Notes: a model not told the origin generated them from the sequence alone. 64,000 nucleotides of DNA from Gambelia wislizenii (GCA_030847615.1 JAUMIR010000002.1:196027809-196091808); one strand, 5' to 3'. Positions 13,201 through 27,700 are shown, counted from the first letter of the stretch. Made by a program: numbers and translations.

Positions 13201-16200
13201 TGCTGCACAACTGGCCCGGCTCAATATAATATCAAGAATAGAAGAGCTAGGTAAAAAAAAAATTGTGCTAGGAATTTCTATTATTTGTATTACCTAATTA
13301 CCTAAAAGGTACTAATTATCCTTTTTTTCCAGCTCGGTCAATACAGGATGCCATTTCAAGGCTAGATGGGAGGGTGGGAAACACTGAGAGGCATTTAGGT
13401 TTATTATGACCGGCTAGAATTTCGTGGAGCTGTTTAAAGAAGGGCATCCTTGCTGCATGGTTCCCATTTTTAGAATTGTGGTTGATTACCTGGTGATAAT
13501 TTTTCCTCATAAGTTTAGTTTTCATGCAACACTCTTCCTCAGTGCAATCATGCCCTTTGCGTTTCATCTTGGCCACAATTTTTTCAAAAGTTCAATATTC
13601 CTATGGCATTCCTTAAGCTGTTCCTGCACCTTCTGCTCACCCCATATTGCTAGTAAGTCTATGATCTCCGTGTAGGACCAGGAGATCCCGTGGGCACCTT
13701 TCCTGGTTCGAGTACTGCTTTCGGCATCCATATTGATGACCGCCCAGGTGATGGGCAAGAGAACAATGGAGGATTACCTCATCAACTTAAACATCAGTTT
13801 GAAAAGGAACACTGACCCCTCCCTCTCTGAGCAATATGCCCGCCCATGCCAATCTCAATTTCAGGGCATCTCCTTGTCCCAAGATATCTTGTCCCTGTCT
13901 GTTCACATTTCCAAGTTTCCGCATCCTACCATGACTTTTTTTAAAAAACGGGACAAACTGAGGGATGGAAAGTCCCATGGGTTGACGGATAAAAGGTGGC
14001 ACCCCTTCCGAAAAGCTTGTGACCGTCACGCAGAACGTGTAAACTACCAAAGATCGACACGGATGCATCTCACTACATTTTCATCATGTAAACGGTGCCC
14101 CTCTGCATCATCTGCTCCATTTTCTCCAGGTTGAGCACTGTTCTCCTTTTGGGAGAAGACCGAGGCAAACAAGGTGTTAAGTAGTTCTGCCTTTCTCTGT
14201 CCTGTTAGCATTTTGCCATCTTCTCCACACAGTGGCCCTACCATTTCCTTGTTCGTCTCTTAAGTCCGTTCAGCATTTCACCTACCTGAGAAGCATCATC
14301 TCCTCAGATGCCAAGATTGACAAAGAGATCGATCACAGATTAGCAAAGGCATATAGCGCATTTGGAAGACTTTACAAAAGAGTCTGGAGTAATAAACACC
14401 TGAGGCGAAGCACAAAAATCAGTGTGTATAGAGCCATTGTACTGTCTATTCTCCTTTACGGGTCTGAAACATGGGTCACCTATCGCCACTACTTACGACT
14501 CCTCAAATGCTTTCATCAGCACTGTATACGCACAATCCTAAATATACACTGGACTGACTATGTGACGAATGTTGGTGTCCTTGAGCAAGCAGGGATCACC
14601 AGCATTGAGGCCATGATATTGAGAACACAGCTGCGCTGGGCAGGGCACGTTTCTAGGATGGAGGACCATCGACTCCCAAAAATAGTACTCTACGGTGAAC
14701 TCGCCACGGGTCAGCGTAAGAGGGGCGCTCCAAAAAAGCGATACAAGGACTCCCTGAAACAACATCTCAGGCTCGGCCAAATTGATCACCAACAATGGTC
14801 CGCCCTGGCCTCACATTGGGAGGCATGGAGACGCACTATCCACAATGCTGCAGCCTTATTTGAGAAGTCAGGCCGAACAAGTCTTGAAGAGAAATGACAA
14901 CTCAGAAAGAATCACAACCCGGAAACATCACCCAAGGTGACCTTCTGCTGTGCTTTCTGCAACCGGACTTGTTTATCTTGGATTTGCCTTTTTAGTCATC
15001 AGCGCGCTTGCAGAAAGCGCAGGATGAGTCCTTCCTGAGTCTTTGTTTGTGAAGAAAAGCCAGGGAGAGAGAGAGAATAAAAAAAGCCCATTTTATTGTT
15101 TTTAACCTCTTAGCAAACCTGAGCTCCATCTGTGCTTTAACTTTTCTGACTTTCCCCCTACATGAGCTGGCTGTTTGTTTGAATTCTTCTTTGGTGATTT
15201 CCCCCCTTTTCCATTTCTTGTACATGTCCCTTTTAAGTCTTAGCTCAGCTGAAAGTTCTTTAGACATCCATCCTGATTTCTTTAGTCTCCTCCCATTTTC
15301 ACTTCTCATTGGAACTGTTTCAAATTGTGCCTTCAATATCTCCTTTTTAAGAAACTCCCATCCATCATGAACTCCCTTTATTAGTATTTCTGACCATGGG
15401 ATCACCCCCAGTAATTCCCTACATTTACTGAAAATCAGCTTCCTTAAAGTCTAGAATGCATGTCTGACTCTGCTTGGCTTCCCCTTTTCTCTGTATAACA
15501 AACTCCAGGAGAACAAGGTCACTCCCATCTAAGGTTCCCATCAATTCCACCCCATTAAGCAGATTATCTCTGTTGCTTAGGATCAGATCTAAAATAGCTG
15601 ATCCTGTTGTTGACTCTTCCATCTTCTGGTCAATGAAGTGAGGAATTTGTTGGACTTTAAATTTTTGGCAGAGTTGGACTTCCAACAAATCAAGATAGTT
15701 GAATCCCCAATTACTACCACATCTCTCGTTTCTGAATGTGTGGTCATCTGTTCCAGGAAGGCATCATCCAAGTCCTCGGTTTGGCTTGTAGTAGACCCCC
15801 ACCACAACATCCCTGTTGCTTCTCTCCCCCTTGATTTTTACCCAGATACTTTCAGCCTGGCTCCCAGGATTTAAGTCATGGATCACTGGTGTTTACATTC
15901 TTAATGTATAATGTTACTCCACTGCCCTTCCTGTTTGGTCTATTTTTCTGAAATAGGTTATATCTCTCTATTACTACATTCTAATCATGAGACTCACCCC
16001 AGCAGGTTTCAGTGATACCTCTTATATCATATTTGTTTTGCTGTGCTAAGAGGTCAAGTTCATCCTGTTTATTTCCCATGCTCTGTGCATTTGTATAGAG
16101 GCATCTAAGACCACGGGCCATTCCCCCATCTGCCTTTTAAAGGTTTTTTTTCCCTCCCACTGTTGGGTTCTTGTACTACTTGCGTTGTTCTCTATATAAC

Positions 16201-19200
16201 ATTTGGGCTATTATCTCAAGCACTTGATGGACTCCTGTCCTCAAGAATATTCCCCCACCCCAGACATAACTCGATTTAAAGCCCTCCTGATCAGATCTTT
16301 CAGACTCTTAGCAAAGACTCTCCTGACAACTGCTGTGAGGTGCAACCCATCCCTTGCCAGAAGTCCACCTCCATGAAACTGCATACCATGGTCCAGGAAG
16401 CTAAATCATTTCTGGTGGAACCATCTGTGGATCCAGTTGCTCACTTCCACTATTTTTCTTTCCCTACCTGGAAGGACAGACAAAATTACTACCTGTGCAT
16501 CCAAGTCCTTCAGCTTCCTACCCAGAACCTCATAATCCCTTGTGATATTCTGGAGTCTGTGCTTTGCAGTATAATTGGTTCCCATGTGGACCAAATGCAA
16601 GGGATAATGTCTTGCACCCTAATATGCTGGAGAGTGGATAAATGGGCCTCAAGTTGCTGAACCTTCTCTTCCAACAAGACAACAGATTTACTGATTTATC
16701 AAAAAGATAAAGTAACATTTGCATATTTACTTAGAAGGATAAGCCTGGCTTCCTTCTGTATTTTCAATTCCAGTGACAGTTGTAGTAGTCAAGTTTTGTT
16801 TCAGTCCATTCTATCCCTGCCCCATATCCATTTCAGATGTTCTAATTTAAAAATAAAAATAAAAATCACATGTTTGAAAATTAATGTTTGTTTCATGTGA
16901 ATGTTTGTTATCATTAAAAAAACAAACCTCAAACCAACCTACAATCAGTTTGGAAAATGCTGAGAAACAGCTCTAGGATGGAAGGGAGAAATAACTTAGT
17001 GATGTTCCAGGGAGCAGCCAATCAGTGCTATGCACTGGCAGCCCATGCTATAAACAGGAAGAATGGGTTTCCTTGCACCTCAGTTCATAACAAGGAAATT
17101 GTCTCTCTGGCTTTTCTTCGCAAACCAAGATTCAGGAAGGACTCATCCCGAGCTTTCTGCAAGCGCGCTGATGACTAAAAAGGCCAATCCGAGATAAACA
17201 AGTCAGGTTGCAGAAAGCACAGCAGAGGGGCTTCTTGGGTGATGTTTTTGGGTTGTGATTCTTTCTGCGTTGTCGTTTCTCTTCAAGACTTGTTCGGCAT
17301 GAGTTCTCAAATAAGGCTGCAGCATTGTGGATAGTGTGTCTCCATGCTTGCCGATGTGAGGCCAGGGCGGACCACTGTTGGTGATCAATTTGGCCGAGCC
17401 TGAAATGCTGTTTCAGGGAGTCCTTGTATCACTTTTTTGGAGCGCCCCTCTTACGCTGACCCGTGGCAAGTTCACCGTAGAGTACTATTTTTGGGAGTCG
17501 ATGGTCCTCCATCCTAGAAATGTGCCCTGCCCAGCGCAGCTGTGTTCTCAATATCATGGCCTAAATGCTGGTGATCCCTGCTTGCTCAAGGACAGCAACA
17601 TTCATCACATAGTCAGTCCAGTGTATATTTAGGCAAGGAAATTGTACAGCTGAACATATATACTGAATCTACTGGTAACTATCACTGGCACCGCCCCACT
17701 GTTTCTCTGCACCCCTGCATGCCCAATTTCTTCCTTAGCCATTTCAGTAACATGATTTCTAAGTATGCACAATAGGCAAGTGTGCTCAGGACATTAGCAG
17801 ACTGCTGGCACTCAGGGACAGTGACAGAGGGGACTGCTTTCATTCACTCCTATATTTGGGCCTGATCTGGCTCCAGGTAGACATCCAGGGCCACAAATTC
17901 AGCATAGACGGGTCACTGACAGTGGACACCTCTTGCCCAATTGCAAACACTGCAGGTTCAAGTGAGGAGCACTTTCTCTCTGGGTCTGTCATAGGTGAGC
18001 CAACCCCCAGTGTGCGCTCACACACAAGCACACGCCTGCGAGGCAAGGCTACCTATGTTGTAATACAGTTCAAGAGTCCTTCTAGCTGGAGAACTCCTAA
18101 AGCCGTTCCATGTCACACTAGCCTGCGGAACTCTCTGCTTGGAATCCCCTGAGCTAGCTCCCCTTTTAAACTCAGTCTTGAAAGTCCCTCTGCCTGGGGA
18201 TCTCTCTCAAAAAGCTGTTACCACCTGTTGAGTTCTTTTTCCACAGTCCAACGGGAAACTGTGAGATTTCTAGTTCTTTGTTTCCCCCTGCCCTTACAGG
18301 GATGTACCTCCCCCCTCCCTTCTTCCCAAGAAGGAGAGAGAATGACTGAGCAAAAGACAAGGCATGTGACCATCAGCTGATAGAAAGACAGAAAAAACTT
18401 ATTTATTTCAAGCAAAGCTCATAACATGTAGAATTCTCATGGGAAAGGCTACTTCCCTTTCCCAGGTATAGCTTAAAATTTACAGAATTAGAAAATATTC
18501 AGCCAAGGTGAGAAATTAAACGTAAATTCCCTAATGCAATCTAGCTAAACATTTCCCTAGATCTACTCACTTAATCTGCAGTTCAGTCTTTGTTCTCTCC
18601 CTTAGATCTACTCACTCAATCTGCAGTTCAGTCTTTGTTTGCCTCTGAGATGAGGTCCTTCATCTCAGGGCTCCTTGCCTGGGATGCGATATTGCTGCCA
18701 TCCCAGGACAGCTTTGTCTGTCTCCCTGCCTCATGGCCCAAGGCAGGCTTCCAGTTGTCCTGCTATGGGATGCTCCTCATCTTGCAAGTTCTTTGTTCAA
18801 CTCTATCTGCCTCATGGTGATGCAGCCATTATATTACCTTTTCAAATGGCCACTCTGACAGGCCTCATTGGTCAGTTCTGTATCTGGTGATATTACATTA
18901 TTGATGACACTGCCCCTTGTAGGGGTAAACCTTTGCAGCTCCTAGTTAACCCTAAGTTTACCCTTTGTTTACCTGATTGTTGAGTTTGCAGATATCTGAT
19001 TGCTGAGTTGTGGATGATGGGAATTGGAGTCTCCCATCATCACAGGGTCACATAAATAAGAGAGGGAGGAGGAAGCAGAGGAGAAAGTAAGCTGGGCTCA
19101 AGAGAAGGGTAGAACAAGAAACGTTCCCAAATGGGGACAAAGATGGATCTTCAGGTTCTGCAAGCTGTAGGCAAGACAAAAACCTTGCCACCTCATTTTA

Positions 19201-22200
19201 AGACACAGACATCAAAATGGCTATTGCTTGTGGCTGCCCCAGAGGCCGCCCCCTCCATTCCTGTTCTTGTGGCAGCATTTCTTCCTAAGGCTTCTGTCAG
19301 CTCTTGCTTTTCCCACCATGCAGGGGAAGCCAGGGGTGAGAAGAGACAGCTTCATTGGGAGCTGCTTCCTCCAGAAGCACCTGAAGGAAGCCCTTCCCAA
19401 GGCTTCCTTTGTCCCTTTTCCCAGTTCCTCTTACATAGAGGTGGAAAGTGAAGCCAGCTCCCCCTTCCCTGCTACTCAGCTGAGTTCCGGGAGCATGCTG
19501 GCTCAATGCTGGTCCCCCTGCTCTTGTGATATTCTTTTCTTTTCTTTTGCTCATTGACTGGGATTCCAGGAATTTCCTATGATATCCCTCACCCCTCCTT
19601 GATTAACTGTTACTTTTGAGGAGAGGGAGCACTGAGGAAGGAGTCTGAAATTGTTGTCCTCCCAGTTTTAAACGGGAACATCTGGTTTTGAACAGATAAG
19701 GTGTATGCCTTTACCCCTGCCTTGGGTGTATATGAATACACACTCGCTTTCATTTCCACCCTTGGCTTCACCCACCACTGGCAAATGCTATGACTGAGTG
19801 AAGGCCATTTCCACAGCAGCCTCTGTGCTTGGATTGCTTACAAGTGGATGCTCTAACTGATTAGGAATCCTACCTCTAGAGGGCTTGCATCTCACTAAGG
19901 TCTCAATTAACACAAAAGGAACCTTTTAACCATATCGAGGCCTTTCATGGCCAGATTCCCATTACCTGGCTCCAGGCCCTCCATGGGCACTATCCGGATG
20001 AAGTCACCTTTCTTGAAGTTTAAGAGGCTCTTGTCATCTGTTATGTAGCTGCGCAGAGCAATGACGTACTTGGAGTCCTTTTAAGGGCAAGGGGAAGTGA
20101 GGAAAAGCACTTGTAGTTATTCTGGTGGCAGCAAGGCATCTCCATCCTATATTTTACTTTAATCAAGAAAGGTAACATCTAGGGAGCAGGGCCCAACAGC
20201 ACATAGGGCTTACTCTCACCTGCTTCAGTTCATGCAGGAAGAGTTCCACCATGGCTTTAATCTGACAGGCCTTCAGGGAATGAAGGATGAGCTGCTCACT
20301 CTTCAGAGAGAACTGAAGGATGTTCCGACCCAGCAGCTCTAAAGACAGCACGTCTGCATAACTGCAAAATCCAAAGAAGGTAAGTCATGCCTGATCTTTC
20401 TACCTGGCTTAGCTCATTGTCAGGTTTTTCACTGCAGCCACTGGGATCTTCCTCGTCTTGCATTCAAGCCTGAGCCTTCAAAAGAAACCAAGGCTGGTGG
20501 TACGTAGAGAAGATACACAACTCACAAGAAGGAATGGAAAGACCATCTAGTACACCTGTTTAGAAGCAGAACCATCCATCTGTTAGCCCCACATAGATCC
20601 ACCAGTGCTTTCCAGACCATAGAGTGCCATAAGCAGAAGAGAAGAGAAAGATAGAATGTGCTTTCAGACCAAAAAGCTCCAGATGAAAAATCCAGCTGTG
20701 CTAAAACTGTAGCTGTAGAAGGGAAATCAAACCCTTAATTAATTAAGTAACTATATTTCTGTATTGCCTCCCAGCCCAAAAGGGCTCCAGAGGCGATGAA
20801 CAAATAAAAAGAATTAAAACCATACAAGGATAAAACAATTTTCAATGCATAGGCGAAGCCAGCCAGCCTTTGCCTTGGCTCCTGTCATGTGTCCGCTCCA
20901 CTGCAGGCAGGAGGTAGGCCAAGCAGCTTTCAAGCCTTTGTGGACCCCTTGTGAGGATATCACAGACCCCTGGGGGTCCCTGGACCACAGGTTAACAGGT
21001 ACTTCCTTATAGTAAGAAGTGAATGAATGATAGCCCAACAGAAAAGGTCATTGGCCAACTTTATTGGAAGTGCTTCCTTTCCAGTTCCAACTATGGAGAA
21101 TGGAATCAAAACACATTCACTGAATCATTAAGGGAATTAGTGCAACTCTAAACCACCCCTGGTCTCTCTTCTAAATATGTCAATCCATGATACCCAAGGA
21201 GCGGGGAGCAGAAGGACAAAGGATACTGGCCTTCCAAATGATACAGGGACACAACATATTGGCCTGGCTGAAATAAAACCATAGCACACAAGACTGCTGA
21301 ACCCATAGCCAGCATTTGCTTGTACAAATGCACTTTATGCATCAGGCAGGAAAAATCTGGGTCACTGTCTTGCAGGCTACTTCCACAGGGCTAATGCCAG
21401 CCCTCATGAAACTAGACAGAACCACCATTTTTACCCTTTGTGTTGGACTTTGTTACCTCCTACCTGTAACTGCAAAGGATCTTCAGATGTTCAGGGCTGA
21501 AGCTGACTTCTTTTGCTCTCTTCAACAGCTGAAACCCTCGATGAGAAACACCCAGAATCTGGACATCACTCCCACTTTCTCCCTGTAAGAAAGAATCCCT
21601 CAAAATGGAAGGCCAATGTTTTTCTGGTTGATCAGGCATGAGGGGCACTTTTAGTGCAGAGATGATAAAGCATCTTGATAGAAGTAGTGTGAGAAACATT
21701 CAGAAGGTGGTTGGTCAGCCTGCAGCCCTGTTTTAATCTTTATCAGATTTGCTGTGACGATGACAACGATGATGATGATGCCACCATCTACTACTTATAC
21801 ATAACATTTCAAGTATTGTGAGGACTTCACAAACATCATCTTAGTAATCCTTAGTAATCAGCCCTGTGAAGTAGGCTAGTGTTTTCTTCTGAGTTGTATA
21901 ATGTAGATCATGAAAAACTATGGATCGCTCTTAAAGAATTGGATGTTCTAAAACATTTGATTCACCTAATGTGTAACCTGTACTCAGGGCAAGAGGCTAC
22001 TGTTAAGAGAAGGTGGGGAAATGGATGGTTTCCAATTAGCAAGAGGGACAGGCAAGGCTGGATTTTATCACCCTATCTGTTTAACTTGTATGCTGAAAAT
22101 ATCATACATAAAGCAGGATTAGACTCGGAGGAAGAAGGCGTGAAAACTGGAGGAGGAAACTGTAGGGAGGTATGAGTCTAATTTTTTTAAAAAAATGTAT

Positions 22201-24669
22201 TAAAAATTCCAGGGATCTAGCCCTTTTTAAAAATAAAAATATCTTCTTTAAAAGTAAAAACCTTTTCTTTCAAATTCAGGCAGAGTAATGCATTGGAATG
22301 CAGACACAGCTCAATTAACATTTAAATGTGTGGTCTGATCACCCAATCAATTAGACTCATTAAAAAAAAGTCAGTTTAAAAATGCATATCAAAAGTTTAC
22401 TGAAGGTATATCAATCTTAATCTACATATTAAAACAAACTTAAAAGGTTCCTAACTAACTAAGAGGATTTAGGGTAGGATAAGACTCACCCAGCCTTAAG
22501 CGGTGTGGGCTACATGGTGACTTGAAAGGACTCAAAAAAACCAACATGGCTACAGCCGCATGGAGCCTTAACTTAAAAGGAACTTAAGCAAAGTGTCATA
22601 ATATTTAAATTAGGTCATGTGATGAATGACCCATTGCTCCAGTTGTCTGAAATTGCCTAGTGAAAAGTGAAGGGGAAGTGGAAGAAACTGATGCATGCAG
22701 GGAAAATTCCTAAGCTGAACTTAACGTGGGATACACAAGATTGTATTACATTACAATAATGATTTCCCCACATAATACAGAAACATCAACAATTTAAGAT
22801 ATGCAGATGACAGCATACTACTAGCAGAAAATAGCAAAGACTTGGGATGACAAACTGTTATTGAAACTGGATATGGAAAAATAACTGATAGAAGATAACA
22901 TGTAATTGGTCTAAAAATATAGGACATTAAATTCATTTAGAGCAATGGGAAAAGACCTGGTCCAGAGGAATGAAAATAATTAGTGCAACCAGTATCAAAG
23001 AAAACTACTATAAAATGTTCTATCACTGGTATCTCGCACCAAACAGAATGGCAAAAATGTATGGAAATAATAACAACCTATGTTGGAAGTGTAAGGAGGA
23101 AAAGAGTACAGTCTATCACGTATGGTAGAATTGAAAAAACACACAAAAACATGGAAATAAATTCATAAGATGCTTCTGGAAATACATGAGATAAATATAC
23201 AAATGAAGCCAGAGATGTATCTCCTAAACATTATAAATGAGCCAAGTTTAAAATCAAAAGAAAAAAAAATACTGATTTATATGATAATGGTAGTCAGGCT
23301 TCTCTTTGACCAAAAATGGAAACTGGTGATATTCCATCAACAGATTAATGGCTTATAAAACTGCTAGACATTATAGACTTGGATAAACTCTTACTATGTG
23401 AAAGACAGAACACTAACCGGCCACCATGAATGTTTGAAAGAAGTTATAAAAAAAAATTCGGGATAAGAGACTTCTAAGTGGTGATAAAGTGCTAAGATCA
23501 AGGGAAAGCAGACTATAAAAGCATAAGAAAGGGAGTATTTCGATCCTACAACTTTGGACAGGTGTGAATATAAACTTCAGTCTGTAGGTATCATCAAGTT
23601 ACTAAGTATGGAACGGAACTCCATACATGAAGACTCAGTAACTGGATGGTAGGAAGTCAAATTAAGATAATCAGTGTGTATATTATCTATAAAATGGAGT
23701 GACGTACTATTCTATATTTAAACAGTGAACAGTGAAGTTACAATTGTATAGGAAACAACACAGACAAAAGTGGTAAAGACATTTTATTGAATGTATATTT
23801 TCAAATATATTTTCAATGTTTCATTTTGGAAAGGAATAGTTTATTTTATTCTTATTTTATTTTATTAATAAAAATATACTTATGAAAGCTGATAGGTAGA
23901 AAATCAACTCATTTGAAATGTGGTGCTGGAGAAGAGTTCTATGGATATTGTGGACTGCTAAAAAGACCAATAAATGAATCCTAGAGTAAATCAAGCCCAA
24001 ACTCTTGCTAGAAGCCAAGATACCTAAACTGAGATTGTCATATTTTGGATATATTATGGGAAGACCTGACTCACTAGAAAAGACAATAATGCTTGGGAAG
24101 GTAGAAGACAGTAGGAAAAGAGGAAGACAGGCATTCCAGATGGATAGATTGAATCAGGGAAGCCACAGCCCTGAGTCTGCAAGACCTGAGCAGGGCTGTT
24201 GATGACAAGGTGACTTGGGAGGTCTCTCATTAATGGGGTTGCCATAAGTTGAAGTCAACTTCATGGCAGTTAATAACAACAAATTTGGTATAGAAAATGC
24301 TCATTGTATTTGTAGGGTTGGGTATGTGTGCACTTTTACCTGCTTCTTTGTTCCTTGTCTGAGGGAATTGTTTGCACTCCCATTTTTCACCTCTCTTTCT
24401 CTTCACACCCAACTGCATGTGACATTTGTGTCTCTCAACTGTTCTCCCTTTCCTTTCTTCTTCCCATCATTATCTGAGTACTCTTTCTAATTGTACTATC
24501 AGGTCTGCTACCCTCTTTTTCTCTGCACACCCATTTCTGAGCTCTCACCTTTCTTTATACTTTATAACACTCCCTACATCCTCATCTTTCACCTTTCTTT
24601 GTACTCTGCCTTTTTCTACCTGCCTTTTTCTCTTCATACATGGTAACTTCTCTGGTTTCTTTGCTTTCC

Positions 24670-24714
<45 letters not shown>

Positions 24715-27700
24715 TAATCAGTTGTTCTTCTTTATTTCTTTTTCCACATGACAGCTTGAGTATTTTGGGAGGGGGACTTTCTTTTCTGTTTCCTCAAGAA
24801 GCAAAAAGTTTTAGTCTACCCCTGTCCATTAATTGCTTGCAAACTGGAGGCTGAAAGAAGACTAGCTTGTCAAAGAGTGCAGAATTAGTTCATGAATGAG
24901 GCAAGATTTGATTTCCAAGCTTTACACCTTATACTTTTAACCAAGAAGAAATGTAGGGAGGGCTGGCACCAGTGTCAAAGTTGCTGCTGTCAGGGCTGCT
25001 GGCAAAAGCTAAAGGAATTAAGATGGAGAATTCACCCCAGTCACAAGTACAATGACCCAAGAGATTCTCTCTCCAACCTTTCAAACAATGGCTAGTCTGA
25101 CTTACCTTGACTGGGAAAAGGCGAGAGAAATAGTTGGCCCAGTTATCTCGTGCAGCCACTACAATCCTCTTCTTTATCCCATCTTCTGCAATTGAGCTGG
25201 CATCCATGCCCACCTTGAATTCCACTATCAGGGGTGCAACAGGAGGGGAGGAAACATCAGTGAAGGCAGGATATGGCTTGATTTTACTGCTTATTGAGTT
25301 GAGCTGCTTTTACTCTGCCAGAGAAGGGCTTGAATCTGAATCTGATACCTGAGACACACAATGTCAACCAGTTCAAATTTTTCAACAGGGAGATCAAAAT
25401 TCTGCAAGCAGGGACTTGACCTTCTGAAGCCAAAAAGAATTCATATACTCACAGAGTTTCTTCTTTGGGCTATTGGCCCTCTATTCTTTTTGTGTTATGG
25501 AGACTGTGAATGGGTTATTCTACTGGGGTTTTATCAGAGAGGTGATATTCTGGCACTTGGGAATCTTTCTGTGTTTTGTGAAGAGATCCTTATAGGAAAT
25601 TGGGATGGGGGAGCTTTAACCTCACCCCCACCCTGGAGATCATGAGGCAAGACCATGAGTGGGGTGGTGAGGGGATGAAGACTTTAACCTTATCCTTAAC
25701 CTAGTGGTACTCATCACCACTAGGAGGACTCAAGAAAGGCTGGTTTGAGTTCTAGGGTATAAATAAAGTCAAGAGGAGGAAGAGGAAGAAGTAGTGGTGG
25801 TGTAGTAGTGGTGGAGGTAAAAGAAGGGGAAGACAACAAAGAAGCAAAGAAGAAAAGACAATAAATAAGAAACACCCAAGGAAGTCAAATTTCCTTCCTT
25901 CCTGCAGCAATCTGAATAAAGATTGGGGGTGAGGGAAGAGGAGTGTGCATTCAGCAGGCTGGCTCTAACATCATGGGAATCACATCTGTGAAGCCCAAGA
26001 ACACCTTAGGGAGTTCTGTGATGAATTCATTGTATAATGCCAGAAAAACAGGCAGGTGTGCTATTTAAACATAATAATCCACATATCTCAATGCATAATT
26101 GTGACAGATCCATCCAAACAATTCTACACTTCCAGAGAGAAACCACATGCCTCCAAATTTGGGTGGGTGGGTGGGGGCAATGGACAGGGTAGAGTAGATT
26201 AAGAGAGTGAACTGGTTGCTTACCTAACAGGTCTTTCATCTTACGCCTCTCCTCTCTGGAGATCCGAATGCAAGATTCTGAGTAAGTGTCTGTGATGATC
26301 TGATAAAGAAGATTGACTTCTGTTAGGCTCACACACTTCATACTGAAAATGTCAAGAGGAAAGCTTTGAAGCTGGAAGTGCAAAGAAGAAAGCAGGTGTG
26401 TACCTTGGAAAAGACAGGGTGTAAAAACACAAAGCAGTGGGGGGTGGAGGAGAAGAAAGAAAAGGTCCTTGTTGGGGAAGCTACTGGATCAAGAAGATAA
26501 GAAAGTGACTTGGTCTCAATCCGTCCACTCTGTGTACCTGTGCATGTGCACACACCACACACGCAAACACACACACACACCAATTGCTCACCTGGTCACA
26601 CAATAGATTCAAGCAATAAGGGTGACTGAAGTTTTCCTTGGGGTAAAAAACCTGTTGGGGAACAGATCAAAAAGTTCTCTTCAACACACAAAACAATTAA
26701 TGAACCTCCACTCAATCCAAGCAGCAATCAAGTGTATTAATGTGAATTATGGCCTAAATCCAATTGCTACTCCCAACAAGAAGAGGCCCATTGAATCAAT
26801 TGCTGAATGGGCCTGCTCTAGTTGAACACGTTATGTACATCCCACTGATTCAATGGGTCTATTCTAGTTGGATAACCAGTTGGGGTTTAGACTTATGTTT
26901 TCAAGGACTTCCAAATCTGAAGATCATACGAGATTCACAAATTGTTCACCCAAGGCCTTTTCATTTTTCCAAACAGTCTAAATCAACTTATTATACCAGA
27001 TAGATTAATAAGTTCTTCAGCATTGTGGTTGCTAGGCTAACACCAACTCATCTTTATCATCCTGTAGGCCCATTTCAGAGAGCCAGCATGGTGTAGTGGT
27101 TTGAGTGTCTGGAAGACCAGGATTAAAATTATTCTGTGGAAACCCACTGGGTGACCTTAGGTAGGCTACACTCTCTCAGCCTAAAAGGAAGGCAATGTGA
27201 AACCTCTTCAGAATAAATCTTGCCAAGAAAACCCTATGACAGGGTCGCCATAAGACAGTCAACTTGAAGGGACATAAAAATAAAAATGAGGCCCACTTCG
27301 CCAGGGTTATTGTTAGCTGAACCCTACAGAATTTAACATGGAAAGAACAATGGTAGCTCACAGTAAGCCATTACAGCTTTTTACCCCAGCACCTTTTAAA
27401 GGATGCTTTTTAAAATCAGTAAATCACTTGAGCACAATTTGAAGTCAAGATCAGATAAGGTCACAAAACAGACCAATAGCTGTGGTATGTCTAGCTATCA
27501 GGTTTCCCTAATCACGGGAGATTCCCTCACCACAAGTGTATATTGCCTTGCATTTGAATGGGCAGACCTGGATTTGCCTATGCTTGCAACTAGCCACTTC
27601 CCCAAAAAGCAGTGTTGGGGCCTTGACACACCTCTTTACGCAGGAAGAGTTTCCAGGTAGGTTTAGCATAGGAGAAGCTGACACTAGCAGAGATACTGAA

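Larger units (their letters stand above)
10057..14100 (+). mobile_element. PIF-Harbinger DNA transposon inserted in CR1
   Basis: 4,044 bp with imperfect terminal repeats GGCGCCAGTTAGACG and (right, complemented) GGGCACCGTTTACATG. It is flanked by cta (10054-10056) and ctc (14101-14103), consistent with the 3-bp duplication of this superfamily after one mutation. It carries an intron-containing transposase and two Myb/SANT-type genes in convergent orientation. Subterminal copies of gtttacac and tgtcac could be transposase binding sites. All reading frames have shifts, so it is probably inactive. Confidence 0.85.

Noticed and set aside
14256..14897. 222-codon frame as a host gene
   Set aside because: It is the C-terminal part of a LINE reverse transcriptase repeated at three other places in the window.
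19131..19557. Open frames of about 100 codons on both strands
   Set aside because: No domain, no fit to MYO15A phases and no partner exons.
24673..24712. TA run as a CRISPR-like or regulatory array
   Set aside because: Pure dinucleotide microsatellite; no spacer structure.
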